From Salicibibacter cibi (GTDB taxonomy: Bacteria; Bacillota; Bacilli; Bacillales; Marinococcaceae): a stretch of 64,000 nt of DNA. A program made the position numbers and the translations under genes. Positions 7,562-16,411 of this stretch are shown here, one piece after another (position 1 is the first letter of the stretch; the number at the start of each line of letters is the position of its first letter). The stretch covers positions 1,922,001-1,986,000 of the forward strand of contig NZ_CP054706.1 of the NCBI RefSeq assembly GCF_016495865.1, read 5' to 3'. Below the pieces are notes generated by a model. It had not been told where the DNA came from, did no database searches, and was given only the letters and a program-made list of their open reading frames with translations.

Positions 7562-8425
7562 TTAATCGTTTTTGCTCTGCTGGCTTTTTAACTCCTTGAC
7601 CTCTTGTTCCGTTAATCCCGTTAATTTAGCCACTTTCTGTATATCCATGCCATCCGACAGCAAATTAAGGGCTACCTTTTTTATCCCTTTACGTTCATAA
7701 GAAGTCATCAATTCCATAACTTTCGCCTCCTCCTTGGGATCAAGTTGATTAACTTCGTCTGCCAGTATATGCTCTTCACGCTCTGAAAGCCCTAAATACG
7801 TTTCAAAAAATGTGGTTAGCAGATGATTTCGAGCAGGGTCGAGTTCAAGCCGAACGAGCATCCGCAAAAATTCTTTTTTCACTTCAATTTTCTCATCTTC
7901 AGTGTAACCCATTTTACTCAACAATGCACCTGCAACAGGATTATCTTGTCGAATGTATTCCCTCCAATCCAATTTCTTCAACTCAACCGTCAAGTAGTTA
8001 AACTGCAATACATCCAAAAACGGGAAACTCATGTTAAATGACTGGGGTTCCTCTTTATTTTTTTCATCATAACTAAAAACAGCAATGGGAACAATTCTTC
8101 TACGATGCCTTTCATACAGACGACTAAAATACCGGAACATGCGATCATTAAATGTTGGTTGGTAAGAAGCCTGTGGTTCAACATGAACAATAATAAGGCT
8201 ATCCTCATTCCGTAACCTTGTTTCCACAACAATGTCTAAATGCCGTTTCTCCCGATCGCTGACATCCGTAATCATTTCTTTATCCAAAAATTTGAGATGC
8301 ACATAATCAATATGCTCATGAATCGTTGGAAAAAATAAATCCTGAAAAAATTCCTGAATCAACTCTTTGAACAAACGATCATGATCGACTTGCCTTTCAT
8401 TTATCGTTTCACGCTCATTAGACAT
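7562..8425 (-). CDS. Rpn/YadD-like PD-(D/E)XK nuclease-transposase family protein
   Basis: A 287-residue cytosolic protein of the recombination-promoting nuclease (putative transposase) family. The start region MSNERETINERQVDHDRLFKELI carries the typical DxxFKxL opening. The PD-(D/E)XK core is LDIVVETRLRNEDSLIIVHVEPQ (about residues 63-85), followed by RMFRYFSRLYERH. The C-terminal third is helical and ends with LTGLTEQEVKELK, typical of these proteins. E. coli relatives are DNA endonucleases that promote RecA-independent recombination; in Bacilli they are common multi-copy accessory genes. The start has a GGGAGG site and the gene ends in its own terminator. Confidence 0.85.
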   Translation of the reverse strand: MSNERETINERQVDHDRLFKELIQEFFQDLFFPTIHEHIDYVHLKFLDKEMITDVSDREKRHLDIVVETRLRNEDSLIIVHVEPQASYQPTFNDRMFRYFSRLYERHRRRIVPIAVFSYDEKNKEEPQSFNMSFPFLDVLQFNYLTVELKKLDWREYIRQDNPVAGALLSKMGYTEDEKIEVKKEFLRMLVRLELDPARNHLLTTFFETYLGLSEREEHILADEVNQLDPKEEAKVMELMTSYERKGIKKVALNLLSDGMDIQKVAKLTGLTEQEVKELKSQQSKND

Positions 8426-8460
8426 ATAAACAACCTCCCATCAACATTTTACCATTGACA

Positions 8461-8721
8461 TTAATCTATTTCCTCCCCAAAACGTTCTTGGTAATCTGGA
8501 TCGGGCGATTGCCTTGCAGCATCAAGATCACCCCTTAAGTCTGTAAATTCCCCTCTTAATTCCTCAATAATAAAATCCCCTTCCTCGTTTCCTTCTTCAT
8601 CATAAAAAACAGCACTGATATATCGACCATCTTCCCAAACTTTTATATCTGCATTTTCTCTTATTTCAATATCTTCATCCGTATTTGCATTTTCTTCATG
8701 GTAATAGGCGATTACATCCAT
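8461..8721 (-). CDS. acidic hypothetical protein
   Basis: Eighty-six residues, strikingly acidic (roughly a third Asp/Glu), from an ATG at 8721 with only a weak AAGG in front. It reads as a compact beta-rich protein (DIKVWEDGRYISAVFYDEEG). It abuts the broken integrase on the opposite strand. The point where integrase homology begins (about 8728) lies a few bases from this start, so its upstream region or true N-terminus may have been altered by the same event. No family recognised. It resembles the acidic partial protein at the right window edge only in composition. Confidence 0.5.
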   Translation of the reverse strand: MDVIAYYHEENANTDEDIEIRENADIKVWEDGRYISAVFYDEEGNEEGDFIIEELRGEFTDLRGDLDAARQSPDPDYQERFGEEID

Positions 8722-8727
8722 CCTTAA

Positions 8728-9584
8728 AGCTTAAAGATATCACTCCAGATATGTATCAAAAATTTATTAATTATTTGATTGACGATAAAGGCTTTAGTAA
8801 ACAAACCGTTAGATTGACGCATAGAACGATGTATATGGCAATTAAACGGGCGGTCAAACCGTCAAAAAAGATACAAGCCAATTTTTGTGAAGATGTTATC
8901 ATAGATACCCCAAGGGAAAAGAGCGAAAAGAACAAAGTTCGATTCATCGACTACGATCAGATCCCTGCGTTTCTCCAAACAGCTAAGAAGGACAATCTGC
9001 TTTATTTCATGTTTTTCTGTCATTTGATACAGACAGGGATGCGTAAAGGTGAAGCAGGCGGGCTTCAATGGTCACAAGTTGATCTGTCTAATCAGCGTAT
9101 CAATATTATCCAGAGTCTTGATTACAGCGAGGACTTGGATTCACCCGAGCTGTTTGGCGATACAAAGACATACAAGTCAGCAAGGGAAATACCAATTACA
9201 AATTGGTGGACTATGCAGCTGAACTCCCACAGAATCAGGCAAAATGATAACCGGATGCGCTTTGGAAAGGACTACAGACACGACCTTGACCTTGTGTTTG
9301 CTCGCGAGGACGGTACGCCTATTCCAAAATCAACGTTGTTTAATGCTTTTAGGCGGTTATGTAAAAAAGCAGACCTTCCAACTGACCTTGATATCCATTC
9401 TTTACGTCACACCGCTGCGGTCCTTCTTCTTGAGTCTGAAGCAGAAATGAAATATATTCAAGATCTTCTCGGTCACGGGTCTATGCAGATCACTGCTGAT
9501 GTTTATAGTCACGTGAGCAACCGAATCGAACGTGACTCACTGAACAAATTTGAAGATCACACATGGGATGTTTTCAGCTCGTGA
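8728..9584 (+). pseudogene. 5'-truncated phage/ICE-type tyrosine integrase
   Basis: From KLKDITPDMYQKFINYL onward the frame matches the core-binding and catalytic domains of phage and ICE integrases. The catalytic set is intact: Arg in TGMRKGEAGG, Lys in DTKTYKS, HSLRHT, LGHGSMQITADVYSHV with the nucleophile Tyr. What is missing is the N-terminal arm-binding domain (about 60-90 residues). Upstream codons run into the acidic gene on the other strand and have no start with a ribosome site. It is therefore a remnant of an integrase whose element was lost. It sits tail-to-tail with glnA, which suggests the former attachment site was near the glnA end. Confidence 0.8.
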
Positions 9585-9608
9585 TATTTTAGATCACGAG
9601 TTTTTCAT
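9578..9608 (+). terminator. integrase terminator
   Basis: A perfect CTCGTGAT/ATCACGAG stem with a seven-base loop, followed by TTTTTC. It overlaps the integrase stop. Confidence 0.75.
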
Positions 9609-9670
9609 TTCGTGACTTTTTCGTGACCTTCGGGGGTTGCGTGATCACTGACCGTCTTAAAAATCACGAA
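9578..9670. other. cluster of CGTGA repeats, possible integrase arm or attachment sites
   Basis: Between integrase and glnA the motif (T/G)CGTGA or its complement occurs six times (about 9579, 9594, 9610, 9620, 9640, 9664). Such clustered repeats beside an integrase gene are typical of arm-type binding sites of an attachment region. Confidence 0.35.
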
Positions 9671-9702
9671 AAAAAAGCCCTGATGCTTATACACCAAGGC
9701 TT
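9669..9702 (-). terminator. glnA terminator
   Basis: On the minus strand an AAGCCTTG...CAGGGCTT stem followed by TTTTTTTT, starting about 9 bases after the glnA stop. Confidence 0.85.
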
Positions 9703-9710
9703 CCAATGAT

Positions 9711-11066
9711 TTAATAACTCTGCATATACTGCTCCCGCTCCCACGGGTGCACTTGTGTACGGAACATATCCCATTCGATTTCTTTTGCTTCGACGAAGTG
9801 TTCCACCGCGTGTTCACCGAGTGCATCAAGCAAGGTTTTATCCCTCTTGAGCTCATCGATTGCTTCTTTTAAGCTCGGCGGCAAGGCTTGGATATTTTCT
9901 TCCTCCCGTTCTTCCTCGCTCATCACATAAATATTGCGGTTGGTTTCATCCGGTGCCTGCAATTCGCGTTTCACGCCGTCAAGGCCGGCGGCGAGCATCG
10001 CAGCTATCGCGAGGTATGGATTTGCGGCAGGATCCGGGCTGCGTACTTCAATTCTTGTGCTCGCTTTTCGCGAGGACGGGATGCGTATGAGCGGACTCCG
10101 GTTCCGATGGGACCAGGCGATATAGACCGGTGCTTCGAAGCCGGGAACGAGACGTTTATATGAATTTACGATCGGGTTCGTCAGCGCCGTGAATGCTTTC
10201 GAGTGTTCCAAAATGCCGGCGAGGAAATGCATAGCTGTCTTGCTTAACTGCGTCTTGGTGCTTTCATCGTAAAAAGCGTTGGTCTTCCCTTTGAAAAGAG
10301 ACATGTTGCAGTGCATTCCCGATCCATTCACGCCAAATAAAGGTTTGGGCATAAACGTCGCGTGCAAACCATGCTGACGGGCAATCGTTTTGACGACGAG
10401 CTTAAACGTCTGGATATTATCACAAGTCGTGACGGCATCTGCATATTTAAAGTCAATTTCGTGTTGGCCGGGAGCGACCTCGTGGTGAGAAGCTTCAATT
10501 TCAAAACCCATGCCTTCCAGTTCAAGGACAATGTCCCGACGGCAATTTTCCCCCAAGTCGGTAGGCGCCAAGTCAAAATAACCGCCTTTGTCATTCAATT
10601 CCAATGTTGGATCGCCTTTTTCATCGTTTTTGAACAAGAAAAACTCCGGTTCGGGACCGATGTTAAAGTCGGTGTAGCCGAGGCTTCTCGCTTCTTCGAG
10701 CACATTTTTAAGCACCCTGCGCGGATCTCCATCGAAAGGTTTCGGCTCGTCCCCCGGCTTTTCGGGCGGTTCATATATGTCACAAATCATACGGGCAACC
10801 TTCCCCTTTTCCGGCGTCCATGGAAAGATCACCCACGTATCCAAATCCGGATATAAGTACATATCCGACTCTTCAATGCGCACGAACCCTTCAATGGAAG
10901 AACCGTCGAACATCATTTGATTGTCGAGTGCTTTTTCCAATTGATCAGTAGGGATCTCCACATTTTTTACGGTTCCTTGCAAGTCGGTAAATTGCAGTCG
11001 AATAAACTTCACATTTTCTTCTTCTACCATTCTTGTAATGTCTTCATGCGTATACGAAGTTGGCAT
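9711..11066 (-). CDS. glnA: glutamine synthetase, type I
   Basis: ATP-dependent amination of glutamate to glutamine, a dodecameric cytosolic enzyme. The sequence follows the Gram-positive GSI-alpha pattern: [35 protein letters not shown], the metal and ATP motif [23 protein letters not shown], and [12 protein letters not shown] near the substrate site. There is no adenylylation-type C-terminal tyrosine region, as expected for Firmicutes, where control is by feedback inhibition and GlnR. I start at the second ATG (11066) because the GGGGGG ribosome site is 8 bases ahead of it and only 2 bases from the first ATG (11072). This gives 451 residues against 444 in B. subtilis. It is second in the glnR-glnA operon. 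Confidence 0.97.
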   Translation of the reverse strand: MPTSYTHEDITRMVEEENVKFIRLQFTDLQGTVKNVEIPTDQLEKALDNQMMFDGSSIEGFVRIEESDMYLYPDLDTWVIFPWTPEKGKVARMICDIYEPPEKPGDEPKPFDGDPRRVLKNVLEEARSLGYTDFNIGPEPEFFLFKNDEKGDPTLELNDKGGYFDLAPTDLGENCRRDIVLELEGMGFEIEASHHEVAPGQHEIDFKYADAVTTCDNIQTFKLVVKTIARQHGLHATFMPKPLFGVNGSGMHCNMSLFKGKTNAFYDESTKTQLSKTAMHFLAGILEHSKAFTALTNPIVNSYKRLVPGFEAPVYIAWSHRNRSPLIRIPSSRKASTRIEVRSPDPAANPYLAIAAMLAAGLDGVKRELQAPDETNRNIYVMSEEEREEENIQALPPSLKEAIDELKRDKTLLDALGEHAVEHFVEAKEIEWDMFRTQVHPWEREQYMQSY

Positions 11067-11099
11067 TTTCATTTCCCCCCAATAGATATCCCGCTGTTT

Positions 11100-11489
11100 T
11101 TAATGGAAAAAATGGGCAATTTGCCCCTGGATCATCGACGCTTTATGCGCATGGGCATTATTAAGCGCTTCCCATCTGAGTTGTTCATGCAATCGTTTCG
11201 TTTCTATTCTCTCTCGTTCTGCTTTGCTTTGCTTTTCCTCTTGTTCCGCGCGATCCCGGAACACCTCTTTAATGCCCGCCATGTTAATGCCACGCTCCGT
11301 TAGTTGTTTGATGTCCAGCAAGCGGTCTACATCCGCGAACGAAAACAATCGTTGATTGCCTTCGGTCCTTGCCGGTGTTACAAATCCGTGGCTTTCATAG
11401 TAGCGGATTTGGCGAGGTGTCAGATCTGTTAAATCTTTGACGATGCGAATCGAGAACAAAGGCATATGCAAACGGTCGCTTTGTCCCAC
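11100..11489 (-). CDS. glnR: MerR-family repressor GlnR
   Basis: Repressor of glutamine synthesis under nitrogen excess. A 129-residue protein from a GTG start with a GGGGGAG site. The MerR helix-turn-helix is at about 14-55 (LTPRQIRYYESHGFVTPART followed by EGNQRLFSFADVDRL), followed by a coiled-coil dimerisation helix and a C-terminal tail (HKASMIQGQIAHFFH) like that through which B. subtilis GlnR is activated by feedback-inhibited GlnA. Two GlnR boxes overlap its promoter, so the operon is autoregulated. It lies 33 bases before glnA. Confidence 0.96.
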   Translation of the reverse strand: MGQSDRLHMPLFSIRIVKDLTDLTPRQIRYYESHGFVTPARTEGNQRLFSFADVDRLLDIKQLTERGINMAGIKEVFRDRAEQEEKQSKAERERIETKRLHEQLRWEALNNAHAHKASMIQGQIAHFFH

Positions 11490-11533
11490 GTTCTCTCCCC
11501 CTTCCCTTCACATCTTTTACCGAATATAGCTTT

Positions 11534-11562
11534 ATTTTAAACGCATCCGATTAAGATGTCAA
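11534..11562 (-). promoter_or_regulatory. sigma-A promoter of glnR-glnA
   Basis: Minus strand TTGACA (11557-11562), 17-base spacer, TAAAAT (11534-11539). Confidence 0.85.
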
Positions 11563-11596
11563 TATTTTTTACATTTTAATGTTATGTTCCTTAACA
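11557..11596. promoter_or_regulatory. two GlnR/TnrA boxes
   Basis: Two perfect TGTNA-N7-TNACA sites: TGTCAATATTTTTTACA (11557-11573, overlapping the -35) and TGTTATGTTCCTTAACA (11580-11596). This is the arrangement of the two operators known upstream of B. subtilis glnRA. Confidence 0.9.
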
Positions 11597-12853
11597 TCAA
11601 TTGCTCATCACTGTATCCAAAGCATGTGTGACAGCGATTTTTATGTGCGCGAAAGACAATCCCCCTTGGACATATGCCGTATACGGCGGTTTTACGGGTC
11701 CATCTGCGCTCAGTTCAATGCTTGCCCCTTGAATAAATGTGCCTGCCGCCATGATGACGTTCCCTTCATAGCCGGGCAAAGGACCGGGAATCGGGGATAC
11801 ATATGCATTGATCGGGGAGTATTTTTGAATGTTTTGGCAAAATAAAATCATCTGTTCCTCGTTTTGAAACGAAACCGATTGGATTAAATCCGTCCGCGCC
11901 GTAAAAGGGGGAGGGTTTGTTTGGAAACCCGCTTTTTCCAGCAACGCGGCGGTAAAAAGGGCGCCTTTCAACGCTTCTCCAACGATCATGGGCGCGAGAA
12001 AAAAACCTTGAAACGCTTCTCCGAGAAAAGAACCGGTTGCTCCTGCTTCCAAGCCGATCCCCGGGGCGCTCAGCCTAGACGCCGCCCGTTCAACGAGCGA
12101 CGCTTTACCCGCAATGTAACCGCCGGTTTTCGCCAATCCTCCTCCCGGATTTTTAATTAACGAACCGGCCAATAAATCGGCACCGATGTGTCCCGGTTCT
12201 TTTTTTTCGACGAATTCACCATAGCAATTATCGATAAACACGTGCACGTGTGGCCAACGGGTTTTGATATGGCGTATTTGCTGTTCAAGTTGATGAACCG
12301 GAATCGACGGACGTTTATCGTAACCCTTTGATCGTTGGATGACCACCCATTTCGTTTTCTCATGGATCACTTCCGGCAATCGTTCGAGATTGACATCCCC
12401 GGACGGCGTTAACGGCAACACGCGCGTCTGTATGTCATATTCACGGAAATTCCCCGGGCTATTGCCGACGAGTCCGAGCACTTCTTTCATCGTCTCATAC
12501 GGGTCTCCACTTGCGTAGACGATTTCATCCCCGGGGCGTAAATTGCCGAACAGAGCGGCGGCAATGGCATGGGTGCCGGAGACAAATTGCGGACGCACGA
12601 TGGCGGTTTCGGTCCCGAAAACATGCGCATACACACGGCCGAGCGCTTCTCGTCCCGCATCATCGTATCCGTATCCGTCCGACCCTTGCAAATGATCATC
12701 GGAAATATTTTCTTTTCGGTAAGCGCTCAGCGTTTTTGCTTGATTGGCCTCAACGATCCCTTCGATTTCTCGTTGAAGCGGCATCCATTCTTCCTCAATC
12801 TCTGCTAACCAGCGAGAGAGTTTCGAGGCATTGTTCAAGTCAGTTGTATCCAT
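11597..12853 (-). CDS. ynbB: YnbB-type PLP-dependent lyase (aluminium resistance / methionine gamma-lyase family)
   Basis: A 418-residue fold-type I pyridoxal-phosphate enzyme related to cystathionine lyases; the true substrate is unknown. Recognisable are GYGYDDAGREALGRVYA, the cofactor region RPQFVSGTHAIAAALFG (about 87-103), DNCYGEFVEKKEP with the cofactor-binding Asp, and the Schiff-base lysine in GSLIKNPGGG (about 234). It follows hflX with a TAATG stop-start overlap, so translation is coupled, and precedes glnR as in B. subtilis. The last bases directly border a GlnR box. Confidence 0.93.
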   Translation of the reverse strand: MDTTDLNNASKLSRWLAEIEEEWMPLQREIEGIVEANQAKTLSAYRKENISDDHLQGSDGYGYDDAGREALGRVYAHVFGTETAIVRPQFVSGTHAIAAALFGNLRPGDEIVYASGDPYETMKEVLGLVGNSPGNFREYDIQTRVLPLTPSGDVNLERLPEVIHEKTKWVVIQRSKGYDKRPSIPVHQLEQQIRHIKTRWPHVHVFIDNCYGEFVEKKEPGHIGADLLAGSLIKNPGGGLAKTGGYIAGKASLVERAASRLSAPGIGLEAGATGSFLGEAFQGFFLAPMIVGEALKGALFTAALLEKAGFQTNPPPFTARTDLIQSVSFQNEEQMILFCQNIQKYSPINAYVSPIPGPLPGYEGNVIMAAGTFIQGASIELSADGPVKPPYTAYVQGGLSFAHIKIAVTHALDTVMSN

Positions 12854-14115
12854 TAGCGATGATCTTCCTTTTTATCGGTTTTTCTTTCGGCTGCAATTTG
12901 CGGATGATGATCAAATGCATAACCTTGCAGCTTGTACAGCTCGTTTGCTTCATCAAATGTTTCTTCCCGCACAATCGTCGAATGTCGAATCTCATAAAGA
13001 CGTCGGCCATCGCCGGCCGGGATAGAAATAGAGTAAAAGGACATTTGCTTGATTAATTCATCTTCCATTACGGTTTGCAGATCGTCGATATTTTGTTTTT
13101 CCCGCGCGCTTGCATATAATCTCGGGCGGCCCGCGTTTACGGTGGGAACTCCATCTTCTTCAAGGTTTTCGGCTTTATTCATCACCGTGATGACCGGTAT
13201 GTCCCCGGCACCCAGCTCATCCAATAACTCCATGACCGTTTGTTTTTCCGTCTCTGCTTCCGGGCTGGTAGCATCAATGATATGAATGAGCACATCCGCT
13301 TCTGATACTTCTTCCAACGTCGCCCGGAATGCCGCAATCAACGTCGTTGGCAACCCGCGAATAAACCCGACGGTGTCGCTAATTCTTACCGATAAGCCCG
13401 AAGGCAGACGCAAAGCCCGTGTTAACGGATCCAACGTTGCAAATAACAAGTCCTCGGCCAAAGCTTCTTCGTTTGTCAGCGCGTTTAAGAGAGTGGTTTT
13501 GCCGGCGTTTGTATACCCGACAAGTGTAAACTGCGGGTGGTTTTGTCTTTCTTTTTGCTTTCGGAGCGTGGAACGGTGCTTCCGAATCCGTCGCAGCTCC
13601 TTCTTTAATTCATCCATTCTTTTTTGAATATGGCGGCGGTCCGTTTCCAATTTTGTTTCACCCGGTCCGCGTGTGCCGATGCCGCCCCCGAGGCGCGAGA
13701 GTGCATGGCCTTGCCCGCGTAATCTCGGCAATAAATACGTCAGTTGCGCTAACTCGACTTGAATGCGTCCTTCCTTTGTGCGTGCGCGGTCCGCGAAAAT
13801 GTCCAAAATCAATTGGGTGCGGTCAATGACACGGGCGCTCGTTCTCGCGGCCAGCGATTGCCCTTGCCGCGGAGACAATTCCCCGTTGACAACGACAACA
13901 TCGGCTTCCCATTCTTCCACAAGTCCCTCAATTTCATCGGCCTTCCCTTTTCCGACATACGTGGATACATCAGGGGTGGGTCGATTTTGCACCGTAGTTG
14001 CCATAACCGTGCCCCCTGCGGTAGTGACGAGGCTTTTCAACTCTTCAAGCGAGGCGTATGCTTCTGCCTCGCTTTCTTTTTCGCTGATAACAGCTGTCGC
14101 AATCACTCTTTCCAA
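12853..14115 (-). CDS. hflX: ribosome-associated GTPase HflX
   Basis: GTPase that binds the large ribosomal subunit and rescues or splits stalled ribosomes. Visible are the N-terminal HflX domain (PTPDVSTYVGKGKADEI), the Gly-rich GGGIGTRGPGETKLETDRR, the P-loop GYTNAGKTTLLN, the G3 region ISDTVGFIRGLP, and NKAE as G4. I place the start at a TTG (14115), 8 bases after GGAGGG, giving MERVIATAV. An ATG seven codons upstream would overlap spoVK and lacks a site. Length is about 420 residues, normal for the family. It is in an operon after spoVK and coupled to ynbB. Confidence 0.95.
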   Translation of the reverse strand: MERVIATAVISEKESEAEAYASLEELKSLVTTAGGTVMATTVQNRPTPDVSTYVGKGKADEIEGLVEEWEADVVVVNGELSPRQGQSLAARTSARVIDRTQLILDIFADRARTKEGRIQVELAQLTYLLPRLRGQGHALSRLGGGIGTRGPGETKLETDRRHIQKRMDELKKELRRIRKHRSTLRKQKERQNHPQFTLVGYTNAGKTTLLNALTNEEALAEDLLFATLDPLTRALRLPSGLSVRISDTVGFIRGLPTTLIAAFRATLEEVSEADVLIHIIDATSPEAETEKQTVMELLDELGAGDIPVITVMNKAENLEEDGVPTVNAGRPRLYASAREKQNIDDLQTVMEDELIKQMSFYSISIPAGDGRRLYEIRHSTIVREETFDEANELYKLQGYAFDHHPQIAAERKTDKKEDHR

Positions 14116-14132
14116 AAGCCAGACCCTCCAAA

Positions 14133-15020
14133 TCATTTAAAATCCGTGCCGATTAACGTCCGCAACGCATCTTTATCGTGTTCCTTTTTTTCCCGCATGG
14201 TTCTTACCGCGTGATGGCGAACGGCCTGCTCGATTTGGTTGCGCACATAACGTCCGTTGCTAAACACACTTGCTCCATCCCCCGAACGACGCAAATGTAT
14301 TTTTTTCTGCAACTTTTCTTTCGCTTCCGATGTCCAGATATAATCCCGGTCCACGAGCATATCTTCCGCAATTTTCATTAATTGCTCCGAAGTAAAATCA
14401 GGAAAATCAAGCTGTACCGGAAAACGGGACGGGAGTCCGGGATTCATGGCAAGGAAACGTTCCATTTCCCTGGAATAACCGGCTAAAATAAGCACAAACG
14501 GAGCCGCCTGATCCTCCATTGCTTTAACGAGCGTATCGATTGCTTCTCTGCCAAAGTCTTTCTCCCCGCCTCTGGCGAGGGCATATGCTTCATCAATAAA
14601 CAGGATGCCGCCTTCGGCTTTTTGCACGATCTCTCTTGTTTTTTGTGCCGTTTGCCCGATATATTCCCCAACGAGATCCGCCCGTTCCGCTTCAATAAAA
14701 TGCCCTTTCTCTAAAAAACCCAATTCCCGAAACATATCGCCAAGTAAACGTGCTGCTGTCGTCTTCCCCGTTCCCGGATTTCCTTTGAAAATCATGTGCA
14801 TCGATTGCTGCTTCGTTTTTAATTGATGTTTTTCCCGACAGCGGTTAATATGAATCCAGGCATAGATTTCACGAATAAATGTTTTCAGTTCACTGACACC
14901 AACGAGTGTATGCAACTGTTGCTCTGCTTTTTGCAAGACATAGTGATCGGGGTCAGGTTGATCACGTTCCCGGTCTTGAATGAGTACCCGTATACGCGAT
15001 TTCGATTTTTGCGCATGCAT
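14133..15020 (-). CDS. spoVK: stage V sporulation protein K, AAA+ ATPase
   Basis: AAA+ ATPase of the CbxX/CfqX type required for spore maturation in the mother cell. A 295-residue protein with Walker A GNPGTGKTTAAR, Walker B GGILFIDEAYALARG, a sensor-1 region (VLILAGYSREMERFL), the PSRFP arginine-finger segment, and a C-terminal helical lid. It is slightly shorter than B. subtilis SpoVK (322) at the N-terminus. It has a strong GGAGGGG site. It is first of the spoVK-hflX-ynbB run and divergent from the recombinase gene at 15138. Its position beside hfq/miaA matches B. subtilis. Confidence 0.95.
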   Translation of the reverse strand: MHAQKSKSRIRVLIQDRERDQPDPDHYVLQKAEQQLHTLVGVSELKTFIREIYAWIHINRCREKHQLKTKQQSMHMIFKGNPGTGKTTAARLLGDMFRELGFLEKGHFIEAERADLVGEYIGQTAQKTREIVQKAEGGILFIDEAYALARGGEKDFGREAIDTLVKAMEDQAAPFVLILAGYSREMERFLAMNPGLPSRFPVQLDFPDFTSEQLMKIAEDMLVDRDYIWTSEAKEKLQKKIHLRRSGDGASVFSNGRYVRNQIEQAVRHHAVRTMREKKEHDKDALRTLIGTDFK

Positions 15021-15137
15021 TATAACCCCTCCGCTTCTCTGGTCAAAACAGATTTACCAGGGCATCTGCCCATAGTTTACGCAAGAAGGGATCAATGTGT
15101 GCATTTCGGAAGTCGGAGGAGCGGGAAAGGAGGCGCT

Positions 15138-16118
15138 ATGAACAATCAAGCAGAACATTTGCCAAAAGAAGCCCGCGGTTTTCTCGATTTTTTGGTTTCC
15201 AGGGGAAGGAAAGCTACGACCATCCGCAGGTACACGTACGACCTCGCGGATTTTTACCGTTTCGCCGCCTTGCACGCAGAAGACAAAAACGTAAGTCTCC
15301 AGCATTTGGAACCCGTGATGATTGAAGATTATTTTATGTTTCTCAATGATACCCGCAAATACAATCATAAAACGGCGAAACGAATCGCAACCGTTTTACG
15401 GCGCTATTTTCAGTATCTCTCCCAAACCCACGGACTTACCGGAAATATCATGGAAAATGTTTCCCTTCCCGCCGCAGGGGATGAAACGATCAGCGAGGAC
15501 GATCTATTCACCCAAAAAGAACTTTCCCGCTTGTTTACAAGCATCGAATCCGATCTTGGCTTAAGCGATGAGCAGATACAGGCTCGCCCTCTTTTGGCAC
15601 CACGCAATAAAGCGATGATCCAACTCCTTCTCCATTACGGATTGCGACTGCAGGAATTACACGGATTAAGCCTGGATAACATAAACTTTGGCACAGGAAC
15701 AATGGCTGTTTCCCCGGACGACGGCGAAGTGTTGCCGAGGCCTATTCAACTTTCCAAGCAAGACCGCCGGGATTTAAACCATTATTTAAAAGGGATCCCG
15801 AAACCCGTTCGGCCATATCCGGGGCAAAATCATCCTTTGTTTGTCGCGTTTGACTTTCAAAAACAGACCTACCGCTGGTCATATGAAAATGATGAACCGA
15901 AACGCTTAACAATCGTGGCGATGCAAAAAATGATTCGTGAAGAAGCAAAACGGGCAGGAGTAGCATCCGGAAAAAGTGCCCGGCATTTTCGTCACACTTT
16001 TATTGTGTCTGCCTTAAAACGCGGACATACGCTTGAATACATTCAAGATATGCTCGGTCTTCATTCCACGCTCGTGTTGACACGCTATCAAGAATACGTG
16101 GACGGCCTGTCCGAATAA
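15138..16118 (+). CDS. divergent XerC/D-like tyrosine recombinase
   Basis: A 326-residue protein with the two-domain tyrosine-recombinase layout: N-terminal SAM-like core-binding domain (FLVSRGRKATTIRRYTYDL, FRRYFQYL-type helices) and C-terminal catalytic domain. Box I Arg is present (YGLRLQELHGL), as are box II Arg and the Tyr (LTRYQEYV). The other positions deviate: the usual HxLRH reads RHFRH, the LGHSS histidine reads LGLHS, and the GK-lysine region is DDGEVLPR. It may be a low-activity or non-catalytic DNA-binding relative. The start at 15138 follows AAAGGAGG; the open frame upstream lacks a site. It is the only plus-strand gene in this part of the core. Confidence 0.85.
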   Translation: MNNQAEHLPKEARGFLDFLVSRGRKATTIRRYTYDLADFYRFAALHAEDKNVSLQHLEPVMIEDYFMFLNDTRKYNHKTAKRIATVLRRYFQYLSQTHGLTGNIMENVSLPAAGDETISEDDLFTQKELSRLFTSIESDLGLSDEQIQARPLLAPRNKAMIQLLLHYGLRLQELHGLSLDNINFGTGTMAVSPDDGEVLPRPIQLSKQDRRDLNHYLKGIPKPVRPYPGQNHPLFVAFDFQKQTYRWSYENDEPKRLTIVAMQKMIREEAKRAGVASGKSARHFRHTFIVSALKRGHTLEYIQDMLGLHSTLVLTRYQEYVDGLSE

Positions 16119-16156
16119 GGAAGCTCCACCCATATTAGGCGGAGCCTTCCTTTTTA
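16116..16156 (+). terminator. terminator between the recombinase and hfq
   Basis: AAGGAAG-CTCCACC pairs with GGCGGAG-CCTTCCTT, followed by TTTTT. It overlaps both converging genes' ends. Confidence 0.8.
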
Positions 16157-16384
16157 ATCATTGGTTTCGAAATTCAACTCCACATTTTGTTTGGGGGCAA
16201 AGGTCGAGATGGCATGTTTGTAAACAAGTTGTTGTTTCCCGTCCGTATCAATGACGACCGTAAAATTGTCAAATGCTTTTAAATAACCCCGAAGTTGAAA
16301 TCCATTAGTAAGAAAAAGCGTAATCGGAATATTATCTTTGCGCAACGTATTCAAAAATTGGTCTTGAATGTTAATGTTTTTCAT
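16154..16384 (-). CDS. hfq: RNA chaperone Hfq
   Basis: A 76-residue hexameric Sm-like RNA-binding protein. Sm1 is [21 protein letters not shown] with the conserved Gln of the NIQDQFLN opening; Sm2 is [10 protein letters not shown] (KHA replacing the classical YKHAISTI). The C-terminal tail is short, as in Gram-positives. It has a strong GGGGGAAAG site. It follows miaA by 27 bases, the same order as in B. subtilis and E. coli. Confidence 0.97.
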   Translation of the reverse strand: MKNINIQDQFLNTLRKDNIPITLFLTNGFQLRGYLKAFDNFTVVIDTDGKQQLVYKHAISTFAPKQNVELNFETND

Positions 16385-16411
16385 TATGCTTTCCCCCTAA
16401 ACTTTCGCTTT

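Noticed and set aside
9605..9856. 83-codon minus-strand frame at the glnA end
   Set aside because: Out of frame with glnA and runs through its terminator.
14823..15137. N-terminal extension of the recombinase frame
   Set aside because: Antisense to spoVK; the internal ATG at 15138 has a strong ribosome site.
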